Below, piece by piece: positions 1 through 12,300 of a stretch of 64,000 bases of DNA. The DNA comes from Littorina saxatilis (Eukaryota; Mollusca; Gastropoda; Littorinimorpha; Littorinidae), in contig NC_090253.1 of assembly GCF_037325665.1 (NCBI RefSeq), positions 40,128,812 to 40,192,811 of the forward strand, in the 5' to 3' direction. Within the stretch, counting starts at the first letter, position 1; every line of letters begins with the position of its first letter. Below the pieces are notes generated by a model. That model saw only the letters and a list, made by a program, of their open reading frames with translations. It was not told the DNA's origin and searched no databases. The position numbers were made by a program, and so were the translations under genes.

Positions 1-50
1 CAAGCATTATAACCCAGAATGCACTCCATCAGTCTGCATCATATTAGAAC

Positions 51-309
51 ATATGTGACCCTCCACCACGAAATGAGTCGCATGTCACCTCGCGCGGTTC
101 TGCGCAAGGCTTAATATAAGTCCGGGGAGTGTCTGGTAACAGTGTGAGGGTCACCTTAGTCACAGGCTTATAACTCATACAGTTTTCGCTCTTTTCTAAA
201 ACGGGTTTCACCACTGGATAGAGCATAAAAAACTCTTTAGGAAAATGTAAAAATATGAAAATCATGCAAAGGTGACATGCGACTCATTCTATGGTGGAGG
301 GTCACATAT
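51..309. mobile_element. MITE with ~40-bp terminal inverted repeats
   Basis: The left end (ATATGTGACCCTCCACCA, followed by a GAGTCGCATGTCACCT block) is repeated inverted at the right end (AGGTGACATGCGACTC, then TGGTGGAGGGTCACATAT). The arms are about 40 bp and the element about 260 bp, with no coding capacity. It is a non-autonomous DNA transposon of unassigned superfamily, just 3' of the TBC-like gene. Confidence 0.75.
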
Positions 310-321
310 GGTAGTGTAGGA

Positions 322-342
322 TTTATTTTGCTGAATTTATTT
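322..342 (-). promoter_or_regulatory. Candidate poly(A) signals of the TBC-like gene
   Basis: Two AATAAA hexamers on the minus strand (TTTATT at 322-327 and 337-342) lie 36-56 bases past the stop codon at 378. They are the natural cleavage signals for the TBC-like transcript, giving a very short 3' UTR that ends just before the MITE at 51-309. Confidence 0.5.
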
Positions 343-377
343 CACAGATTAACACCAGCATCAGTTACGAAACTAAT

Positions 378-3300
378 TCAGCAATCAATGTCCACTCTGT
401 ATTTGGGAGCAGCCACAATGCAGGCTATCTCCCAGGTAAAGGCCTGGTAATTGACAAGATGATATACAATGGAAAGAAGGTCTCTGTAAACATACCTCAT
501 ACTGAAACTGAGGAACGGCCAGTAGAGGGCTCTCCCTTCTAATGACATTCTCCATGGCAGCAGGCTGAAATCACACGTTAATTTCATTTTAGAAGAAGGA
601 AAAAAAAAGTAGAAGAGAGAGAGCTAAAGTTTTGTGGTGTAGTCTTGTAATCAGTCTTTTTGAATTGATAAACATTTTTGCAGTGGCCTTTTCAACCAAG
701 ATCATGGAAATATACCAATTTATGGGGCCCTCATCACCAGTGTTTTTTTTGTTTCTCCTGAATACACATCATCTAAAGGACTTCCAGAAAAAAAATAGAG
801 ACAAGTAAAAATAATCATTTACATAGTTATAATGTATCTTTACTTTTCTTGCTGTCAACCCTATCGCTGCCAATCTCATCATAAATGTCACCATCAAGAA
901 CATTGTGAAATAAAACAAAAAGAACACAAACAGTAGCAGCAGCAGTACCATGCAGAAGAAGCTCAACAATAACAACAGGAACAACATCACCATCATCACC
1001 AACAACAACGACCACTACGATTGTTTTCTCAGACGGCACACTCACAGCCTTGGCCTCTTTGAGTTTGTCCTGCATGAGGCCCAGCATGGTGGCACACACC
1101 ACCGCCAGCCACTCCGTGCTGAACCCTGGCGCGTCCAGTCCTATCACGTAGTTGTCCCACACGTACAGCAGCGTCTCCATTTTCAGGTAGCCTGTAAGTA
1201 TACACAACATATGATCCTTAGGGCAGGGTAAAAATGGTCATACACATAATAACCCACTCGTGCAAAAACATGAATGAACATGGGAGTTTCAGCCCGTGAA
1301 CGAAGAAGAAGAAGAGGAGTACTAAACATGGCAAGCTTCTTATGTCTCAGACACATGGCAGTGTCTCCATCTTTAGGTAGCCTACAAATATAAACAACTT
1401 ATTTTTTTTCTTCTTACAGCAGTCCCTGCAATGTACGGCCCCCGGCGTGAGCGGACACCTGACATGTACGGACACATTTGCTCGGCACGGAGTGTTTTCC
1501 TTCTATATTTGCCCCCCCTTAAACGGACACCTGCAAAACGTGGACGCGGACACTCATTTTCGGTCCCAACAGCAGGTCATACCTCCAATGTACAGACAGA
1601 CCATCGTCAAATTTTCACCACAACAAAATCGATAACAGAGCAGTCCGGCTCTTGGTACAAAGATCACAGCCGCAATGGCGTGACGACAGTCACTGGTAAC
1701 TTGAGTGCACCTGTACCCATCAGGAGGGGAGGTAGTTTTGGTCAGGAGTGGAGAACATGCGAAGATGCCAACATGAAACTGCACTGTGCGCTTTATTATT
1801 GTCTGTTGGACGTAAACAACAGAAACCACAGTCGATGAAGGTCCTGAACGAAAAAGAGTGAAAAACCGGGTACAGTTCTCAGCATCGTGTGTCTGTGTGT
1901 AACCTCTTTCATTGACAAGATACTCTTGTTTCCCCTCAGCCTTGACCAGTGAGTCGGTTGCCTAATCTGTGAACCCTTCAGTTGTCTTGCTTTGTCAAAA
2001 GTTACGACACAGTCAACTGGTTTTGCTCTGAGTGAACAGTTGGAGCTGACCTCTCTGGCCACAGCCCCAAACAGTACATGGCTGGAGGGAGTGAGAGAGA
2101 GAGGGAGGGGGGGTGGGGGTGGAGGGGTAGCTGGCTAAACTCTGTGGGGTGTCCGGTGTCACTGCATGCATGTCAGCAGGAAGAGCATTGGAGAGAAATA
2201 GAGAGGTGTACTCTTCCACACAATTTCCAAGCATCAGTTGTCACGGCTTGGGGTAGGCATTAGTGAGGGAGAGTGGGAGCTGTGTTATGTACAGTGTATT
2301 TCCGACTGAAGAGTGAAAAGTCACTGCCATGCCACATGATCGGCATGCAGTCAATAAAGCCAGACAAGATGAAAATAAATTACATGTTTATGACATTGCA
2401 GCTCTATCTGCTGCTATTTATTCAAACTGGTTTTCAAGCTTATTCTTGCAAAGCATCTGCACAAGCTCCTCTGTGCTGTGTTCATGTGGCTGCTTTCGTA
2501 TGTCAGTGCATGGTGAGTGTGTTCACTGCCTTGAGGATTTATTTTATCTCTTCTTTTCAACACTTTTCATACAAATCATTTTTACAGAACGTTTAAAGAA
2601 GTATTAGGAGTTTATTGTTTAGTAGCCACAAGAAGTGATTAGCATAGACTCAATCCTGTTGTTTGTGTGTCTCTGTGCGAGTGTATGGGGGAGGAGGTGG
2701 TGTGGTCACCCCTCCCGTGACCGGACACCTGCAATGTACGGACAGTTTTGCTATGGCCCAAGGGTGTCCGTTCATGAGAGGGACTGCTGTATTACTCTGT
2801 GATCTTTCTAACAAACGAAAAGAAGAATTACTCTCAAGATTCAATTGCTGGGAAATTGGGGTCACTTCCTCCCAGTGGAAAGCTAGCAGCGACAAGAGTT
2901 GCCCTACCCAGATGTGTGCATGTTTTGGTCTACTTACCCACAAGCATGGATCGCACGATAGGTCTGAGCAGTTCTGTCAGACCCTCCTTCAGTAAGACCT
3001 GGGAGCCGCTCTCTGTGGCCACGATCTTCTCTGCAACGTTAAAATGTGTTTGTGTGTGAAGTAGTCTGTACAAGCACAGTGCAGTGGAGCCGCTCTCTGT
3101 GGCCACCATCTTCTCTGCAACCACAAAATGTGTTTGTGTGTGAAGTAGTCTGTACAAGCACAGTGCAGTGGAGCCGCTCTCTGTGGCCACCATCTTCTCT
3201 GCAACGATAAAATGTGTTTGTGTGTGAAGTAGTCTGTACAAGCACAGTGGAGCCGCTCTCTGTGGCCACCATCTTCTCTGCAACGATAAAATGTGTTTGT

Positions 3301-6300
3301 GTGTGAAGTAGTCTGTACAAGCACAGCGGAGCCGCTCTCTGTGGCCACCATCTTCTCTGCAACGATAAAATGTGTTTGTGTGTGAAGTAGTCTGTACAAG
3401 CACAGCGGAGCCGCTCTCTGTGGCCACCATCTTCTCTGCAACGATAAAATGTGTTTGTGTGTGAAGTAGTCTGTACAAGCACAGTGGAGCTGATGGGGTC
3501 TATGTCGACCAAAAGAGTGGGATTCCCTGTAGGTGGAGTTCCTGGAGGGGGATTCCCTGTATACAGGGAATACCACAGGATTTAGTTCCTGTAGCGTGTC
3601 GCTGATATCGCTGAAAGTCACGTGATGCTTGGCGACATCGGTAGAATTTGATGTTTTTCAATCTTTTTTGATATTTCTTAGAAATTCGAGTATGGTTTGC
3701 AAGTTTTATTGAAAAACTCCACCCTGTGGGATTCTCTGTATACAGAGAATCCCCCTCCAGGAACTCCACCTACAGGGAATCCCACTCTTTTGGTCGACAT
3801 AGACCCCATCAGCCACAGTGGAACAAAAGATTTAGATGCAAGACCCCCCGAAATCGGTGTATGCTGTCTGAATGGCGGGGTAAAAACGGTCATACGTGTT
3901 AAAATCCACTCATGCAAAAATCCACTTGTGCAAACATATGAGTGAACGTGGGAGTTTCAGCCTATGAACGAAGAAGAAGAAGAAGATGCAAGACAGGGAG
4001 ACATACACAATAACACAGGCAGGGGTGAGTTTTGGCGCTCGCCCGCTCGCCCCCGGCGACTTCAAATCGCGTCGGGCGGGTTCGAAATTCCTCTAAAATC
4101 GCCCGCCTGGCGAGTTCAAATTTCCCTGAAGCACAAAGTTGTTAGGCAACGTAGTCAATCGGAACGGCTGGCGAACAAATATCTCTGCGGGCGATCTCAA
4201 AATCTGTCACTTCTCTACTGCCCACTCATCCCCCCCCCCTTCCCCCACTTTCAGGACTCAGGACTACCACCAATCAAGGCCAGACACATTGGCTAGACAG
4301 CTACCCCCCTCCGCCTCACTTGACCGTGTCATCACCCCTCCAGTGCCACGAGCCGCTGGCGATGCATCAGCAGTCAAAATAGTTAAACCCACCTTCGTCC
4401 CCCCTCTTTGCGCTATTCACTTCACCCCCTCTCTTATATCTTATCCTGCGCTCACCAATCCTTCAGAGACTTTCACATGTTGTAAAACAGTTTCCTCTCA
4501 GATAAAAACTCGGTCATTGACCCCGAGTAAGAAGGTCAGTGTCTCGACAGGCAGCTGTGTTCAGGTTGCAAGTACCGGTCATTGACCCAGGTCTCAAGGC
4601 CAACCAGCTTTTACAATGCATCTGCCTTTGATCTGACCGCCCATCCAGAGCAAACATATTCCCCCTAGCCCTCTGTATTTTTCCTTTGATGTGCCTATGT
4701 ACCACTGACTGCAGGGATACTCATTGAGACCATTTTCCAAAATATGTTAACACCAGCTTTACTGACCAACTTAGTACAAGTAGTGACAGTCCTACTGCTG
4801 TCAATTATTTCCCTTCAACTAAGGAAGTAAAAAAAACCAACCCGATCCACTATATGTGATAAAGAAGAAAAGACAGACCTTCAACAATAGGACAAGGGAT
4901 GCAACTCTGCTGAATCAAAAGCATAAAGATCACCTGTGAACAATTCTAGGATCAGGAAATCTGAACATCTGTTTGTTTTCATTAGGAAATAGAAATGAAA
5001 TATAATGCTTTTGATTATTTATGACTTAAGCTGTGGTAAATTTGGCTGGTATGCAACTTTTATACTTCTGCTTGATCTAACAGTAATATTAATAACACAG
5101 ACATAAAGAAAAAGAAACAAAACAAGAAAGCAACTTAGAATTTTTTTTTTTTGTAGTCAGCTTTTTATACTTGGTTTTACACAACAAAAAACATAATTTA
5201 AATTAAAAAAAAATGCTGATTTACTCTTTTGTAGTGTGTGTTTATGTGGTAAGTAGAGTTCCATAGTAAATTACTTTGTAAATTGTGTGGTAGGGGGTAC
5301 ATAAAGGGGGTAACTTTTAGTGAGGTTTAGTGTGTGATTGTGTGACAGGGTGTGAATGTGGTTTTGATTTCTTGTTTCTTTGTGGCGGCTTTTATTTTAA
5401 ATTCTTTATAAAAACAAGGTTAATTATCATTATATTAAAACATAGTACTTTAGTCATCAAGTTTTGTGTGTGTTTGTGGTAGTTATTAGTAGTGCAAATC
5501 CACATGTATGCATTATAAGTATGAATGTACGTCTTTTGTGTATGTGGTTAGCACGGGACGAGCCGCTGGGGCGGTTGTAAGAAATCCCGGCAGGTTGGGG
5601 GCCGGTTGGGATTTTGGGGGGCCGGTTCAATTTTTGACTTACCGGCCCCCCTGGCTGGTAGCCAAAAAAGTTAAGGTACACCCCTGCACAGGCATGCAGA
5701 AACATGTACTGGTGCACAGTTAATGACACAAGGAGTCATGTACCATACGCGTACCCAGAAGTCTATCATACTAGAAGTACTTTACTACCATTACCCTACA
5801 CAAACATGTGGGCTCTGAGTAACACAAGCAAACGTAGCCATTCACAGACAGACAGACAGACACACACACACACTCATACAAACACCCACACTAATCATAA
5901 TCATGCAAACAAACACCCACACAAAACATACAAATACCGCAAGAAAGCCAGACACCCCCACACACACAAACACTAACGTTATTCATGCAAACGAACACCC
6001 ACACCAATTCCTGCAAGAAAGCCAGGCACCTCTACACTGACACAGTTTTATCACATTCTCACTGTATCTGGCACTCACCTCTGGCAGGCAGGTAGGCGTC
6101 AGAAATGGCAGAAGCCAGATTGGGGTACAACTCTTGTAGGATGGAACCCACCTTTTGTGCAAACCCCTTCATCTCTTCAAATTCCGTCTGAAACACAGTC
6201 AAAAATTGTCACAACAATACATTAAAGGTCCTTGTCTACATTTTTATACCGAAATCGCCATTTGACCATTAAAATGCAGAGTCTATTATCTACAAATATC

Positions 6301-9300
6301 AACAATACACCCCCTTTCAATCAGGAAAGACGAAGCCAGTGTAGCAGTTTGAAAATTCATTTTAGTATTCCAGCGTAGTACTCATAGTAGGATATCCTTA
6401 TTTGGAAAATGCCAAGCGCAAAACTCCTCTCAAATCCCGTGCATTTCGTGCGTTTAAAAAAAAGCGTGGACAGCGCTCCAGTGTCAAACTGTTGCTGCAC
6501 TTGTTTGGGCGTGGCTATAAGCATAGTGACATGAATTTGATTGGTCAGTATTTTTAGGCAAAGCACATGTTCTCAGCAAACAGAAAACAAAATATTGGAA
6601 GCGTGAGTCACGCTACCCAAAAATAAAATCTTTTTTCACATATATTTTTTTTTCTGTAACTTTTTTCCCCATGGTTCATTCATCATCTGACATAACTTTT
6701 TAGCGAAATCTAACCATAAGATTATTGAAAAAAAGCAAAAATGTAGACGACCACCTTTAAACAGTGGAACACCCGTTTTAAGACCCCTTCACTCAAGACT
6801 TTTACCCCTTTCTTCTTCTTCTTCTGCGTTCGTGGGCTGAAACTCCCACGTACACTCGTGCGTTTTTTTGCACGAGTGGAATTTTACGTGTATGACCGTT
6901 TTTTACCCCGCCATTTAGGCAGCCATACGCCGTTTTCGAAGGAAGCATGCTGGGTATTTTCGTGTTTCTATAACCCACCGAACTCTGACATGGATTACAG
7001 GATCTTTTTCGTGCGCACTTGGTCTTGTGCTTGCGTGTACATACGGGGGTGTTCAGACACCGAGGAGAGTCCGCACACAAAGTTGACCCTGAGAAATAAA
7101 TCTCTCGCCGAACGTGGGGACAAACTCACGCTGACAGCGGCCAACTGGATACAAATCCAGCGCGCTACCGACTGAGCTACATCCCCGCCCACTTTCTGTT
7201 AATAACCTCTGCAAATTAACCTCCATTTTTAGACTCCATCCCTTTTAACACCTGATTATCTCACATTTTTGAGGTCTTCAAAGGGAGATTCCACTGTACG
7301 TACAGCAAAAGCCAAAATGACTTACCTCATCGACAAAAGGAAACACAAAACCAAAGAGTGCCCTATTTTGTTTTAACCTTCAGTGTCATATAGCATCCCT
7401 GTGGTTTTATTATGCATGTACTTCTGCTATGAGTCATTTTTGGTTTGTTCAAACGGTACGCTTTTCTGGCTGGTTTGACAGCAAAACTTTATTTTGTAAC
7501 TAACTTCAGTATACTAACATTTCATCTTAAAGACTCTAATGAAGCGTTTTGAAATCTCATGTAATGCAGAGGTTCGTGCGCCATACCAAACTCTCGCAGC
7601 CGAAGTCTGGCGCTCGCTGCCAGCTTTGCAGGATATTGTGTTGTGTGCGCGCGCACCCTTAACTTCCACCTCCGAGTGACGCTATGCTCGCCAGCTATTC
7701 TAAAAGGTTGGGAAGAGCGCTTCTATAAGATGTTCAAACAAAAGTGGCAAAAAAGTCAGGATAGAGTCCAGCTGTCATGATTTTGTTATTACCTTTCAGA
7801 GAAAAAAACAAGACGCACAGCTGTGACAACCCACCTCAGAACCCGAGTCGAGCATGAATCCTGGCCGCGTGTCCAGAAAAGTGAGAAACTCTTCTACCAT
7901 CAGCGCCACCACTTTGCCTGGCGCCGGCTCTCGTCTGTTAGCAGAATCAGGGATATTTGCATCAACAGAAAGACACACAAACATTACTGCCTTCACTGAC
8001 TTTCTTCATTCTTTCTTTCTTTGTTTGGTGTTTCACGTCGTTTTCAACCACAAAGGTTATATCGCGACGGGGAAAGGGGGGAAGATGGGATAGAGCCACT
8101 TGTTAATTGTTTCTTGTTCACAAAAGCACTGATCAAAAAATTGCTCCAGGGGCTTGCAACGTAGTACAATATATGACCTTACTGGGAGAATGCAAGTTTC
8201 CAGTACAAAGGACTTAGACTTTCTCCATACCTCAAATGATAAGAAACATACTTTATATTATAACACATGTCACATACACATGTACAAACACAATTTGCTG
8301 GTGTGCACACTCACAAAAACACAGACACTGCATATGTGCAGACCCACATCTGTACATGCACACCCCCCCCCCACACACACACACACCATCACCCTTAAAA
8401 CTAACCAATATGCTTGGAGAAAAAACATAAAAATGGACAGAGACAGACCATGATGTAGACAAACACAAAGGGATAAAACCTGAGAATCTTCAATATCAGA
8501 AGAAAAAATTAGCCTGGGATTCATATGTCCCAAATATTTTTATTTTTCATTGCTATTTTCCCTTCTTGAGGGTTCTGAAAATCTACAAGTGTTGAACGCT
8601 ACATACCTGGACAGGCCAGGACTGGTCACCTCTACAAAAGGGACAACTAGCATGTAGTCTGTGTCACGCAGTCGACTGTTGGTTCTCTGCAGCGCATGAT
8701 GATAGGAGAGGGTAGCTTTCATTGCGTAAAATGCACCTGAAGCAAAAGAAGAAGAACAAGTCGCGTAAGGCGAAAATACAATATTTAGTCAAGTAGATGC
8801 CATTTTTCAGCAAGACCGTATACTCGTAGCATCGTCAGTCCACCGCTCATGGCAAAGGCAGTGAAATTGACAAGAAGAGCGGGGTAGTAGTTGCGCTAAG
8901 AAGGATAGCACGCTTTTCTGTACCTCTCTTTGTTTTAACTTTCTGAGCGTGTTTTTAATCCAAACATATCATATCTATATGTTTTTGGAATCAGGAACCG
9001 ACAAGGAATAAGATGAAAGTGTTTTTAAATTGATTTGGACAATTTAATTTTGATAATAATTTTTATATATTTAATTTTCAGAGCTTGTTTTTAATCCAAA
9101 TATAACATATTTATATGGTTTTGGAATCAGCAAATGATGGAGAATAAGATAAACGTAAATTTGGATCGTTTTATAAATTTTTATTTTTTTTTACAATTTT
9201 CAGATTTTTAATGACCAAAGTCATTCATTAATTTTTAAGCCACCAAGCTGAAATGCAATACCGAACCCCGGGCTTCGTCGAAGATTACTTGACCAAAATT

Positions 9301-12300
9301 TCAACCAATTTGGTTGAAAAATGAGGGCGTGACAGTGCCGCCTCAACTTTCACGAAAAGCCGGATATGACGTCATCAAAGACATTTATCAAAAAAATGAA
9401 AAAAACGTTCGGGGATTTCATACCCAGGAACTCTCATGTCAAATTTCATAAAGATCGGTCCAGTAGTTTAGTCTGAATCGCTCTACACACACACACACAC
9501 ACACGCACGCACGCACGCACACACATACGCACATACACCACGACCCTCGTTTCGATTCCCCCTCGATGTTAAAATATTTAGTCAAAACTTGACTAAATAT
9601 AAAAAGCAATAAAGTTAGCATGACAGCATGGGAATGAGAGAGAAAAGTTCTTGACAAGCATCACTCTATGTCTCGACATGTATTTCTCTCTCCCTCGACT
9701 GTTGACAGAGATAAGAACAGCCTCGCTTTCACCTAGATCCTGCCTAAAAACAATGTTCAGACCTCATGTTCAGACTCGGCGTAATGATTCCGAAAGGACT
9801 ACTTTTTAGCGGTCAAGTTCAGTCGTCCGCATACTCGAAAGTGAAAAAAAGATGAAACGTTTTGCTACAGTATCGGAGGATGAACTGTCGAAGAAGAAAA
9901 AGAATCTCGTGCCAACCACTACGCAGAAGACCATCCGAGTTGTCCAGAAGAAGTTCTGAAACACGTCACGTTCCAAATCAAAAGACGACATTCTATTCTC
10001 TTACGTCACTATTCTTGGTTTACGGTACCATTCGGCGGCTTTGCTACGAGTATGCCATAGTCTTGGTTGGCCGAGACCTTGAGGTGGAATGCGAGTGATT
10101 AGGTTTGTTGATTTTGCTCGGAGAAGTGGTCCGTGTTCAAGCAAGTTTCTTTCTTCTTTGAAAACAAAAACCCTAAGACCAGTGAATGTCAAGATATATA
10201 TGTTAATTGGATCTGTGATCCAAACATGCCTTTTGGTCAATCTCGATGGCAGTTTATTCCACTCGCTCTACGGGCTCGTGGAATAAACTTCCATCTCGAT
10301 TGACCAAAAGCCATGTTTGGATCACAGATCCAATTAACATATAGTGTTTTTACCAGGGCTGAGGTGCACGAAGCGAAAGTGGGAGACAACCAAACGGGAG
10401 AGAACAAACCGCGGCGTCTGATTCGTTGAAATCACAACAAATCTCAATTTCAACCAATCGAAGACCGCGGCTGACTCCCACCCGGTTGGTAACTTTCTCG
10501 TGCACCTCGGCCCAGGAGACAATCATGGAGTAACAATTTCTGTTTCTGTTTAATCATAAAGAAAACATCAATCCACACACCATAAATGTAGTTTGCACTG
10601 TGCTAGCTACAGTCAAAATGATGCAGCGATGTGACAGCCAGTAAAGAAACATATAACACTCCTTTCGGAGCAATGCAGTTCTTCTTCTTCTTCTGCGTTC
10701 GGGGGCTGAAACTCCCACGTACACTCATGTTTTTTGCACGAGTGGAATTTTACCCCGCCATTTAGGCAGCCATACGCCATTTTCGGAGGAAGCATGCTGG
10801 GTATTTTCGTGTTTCTATAACCCACCGAACTCTGACATGGATTACAGGATCTTTTTCGTGCGCACTTGGTCTTGTGCTTGCGTGTACACACGGGGGTGTT
10901 CGGACACCGAGGAGAGTCTGCACACAAAGTTGACCCTGAGAAATAAATCTCTCGCCGAACGTGGGGACGAACTCACGCTGACAGCGGCCAACTGGATACA
11001 AATCCAGCGCGCTACCGACTGAGGTACATCCCCGCCCCAGAGCAATTTTTTTTTATTTTTTTTTTTTTTTTCATTTTCATTACTTTATTGTCCCATCGCT
11101 GGGAAATTCGGGTCGCTTCCTCCCAGTGGAAAGCTAGCAGCAACGGAGTCGCGCTACCCAGGTGTCTGCGTGTTTAGGTGTATTCAGCCACCTGCACTTA
11201 TGGCAGAATGACCAAGGTCTTTTACGTGCCATTGTGATGACACGGGGGTGGGACATGGCTTCCGTCTCTGGGTCTGCACATAAAGTTGACCCGTGTCCGT
11301 CCCGGCCCGAATTCGAACCTGCGACCTTTCGATCACAGTGCAGTGTTTGCTGACATCACACTGCTTCTGCCAGAACAAATCGCTTGTTAATTGCAATGCT
11401 TGTCATTCTCATCAGATGCAAGAAGACTGACTCTGCATAAGTCTTACTTACTCTTGTTGCACAGTCTAGTCATGCATTAAGAGTGCTTTTCTCCCTTTGT
11501 TTCTTCGAACTCTACATAACTGTTACATGAAAGAGATCTTTCTACAATCTAGAAAAAAAAGCAGAAACACAATAACTCAAAAATACAGAACACAATATAC
11601 ATACCTACAGATCCCTTGATGTTAAAGAAAGTGGGCTCTGAGATCAGAAGTTGTTCGCACTTCTGTGAAATCTCCAGGTCCAGTGGTGATATGGCGCTGC
11701 GAGGATTGCCGTTCAACAAGTCGATGTATGTCTTGCGAACTGGAATGACAAAACCCCAGAACATAAAGTTTATTAGCACAGATGAACTAACAGAGGCAGA
11801 GAGACTGAATATACTGATAGAATTTAAAGAGAAAATATATTATTGATAAGAAAAAAAAATCCATTTGATATACAACATATGTTACATCTGACAAAGAAAG
11901 ACACTCCATCAGTTCCTGTAATGAGAAACCCTTGCTATTAGAAGACACCTCAGTATGAATTTGAAGAACATTTCTTATTGTCCACTGTTCTAATCATGAA
12001 AGGACACTGGGAATGTAGGCACAACTGTAGCTGGTCCCAAGGGTGACGTGAGACCTACTGTAGTTATAAAGTAAATTTGAAATCCCTTGTTACTTATTTG
12101 CACTACCAGTCACTTCAAGCTTCTAACTTAAAAGTACCGTCTTTCATACACTACCATAGATGAGTTTTGACTTCACCCTTGGATAGGAGCAGCATTCCTT
12201 GTCTAGACACACACAAAAATCTACTGTCCGGTTGTGTCAAGTGGGATTTTTTTTGCTGAATTCTCTTTCCAAACGTGCTACTTAATTTAGCCAAAATTTC

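Noticed and set aside
827-1210. 127-codon minus-strand frame with a poly-Val stretch
   Set aside because: It is exon 10 of the TBC-like gene (1191-1046) read through its donor into an intron.
2930-3621. Long overlapping minus-strand open frames (up to 210 codons) with FTHKHIL repeats
   Set aside because: They run through the 79/84-bp minisatellite. Only the first part (exon 9 of the TBC-like gene) is coding; the rest is repeat periodicity.
6811-7192. Possible tRNA gene from the A and B boxes
   Set aside because: The cloverleaf is degenerate, the sequence continues into a SINE core and GAA tail, and identical heads recur at 10681. The same holds for 11090, 23301, 26603 and 31570.
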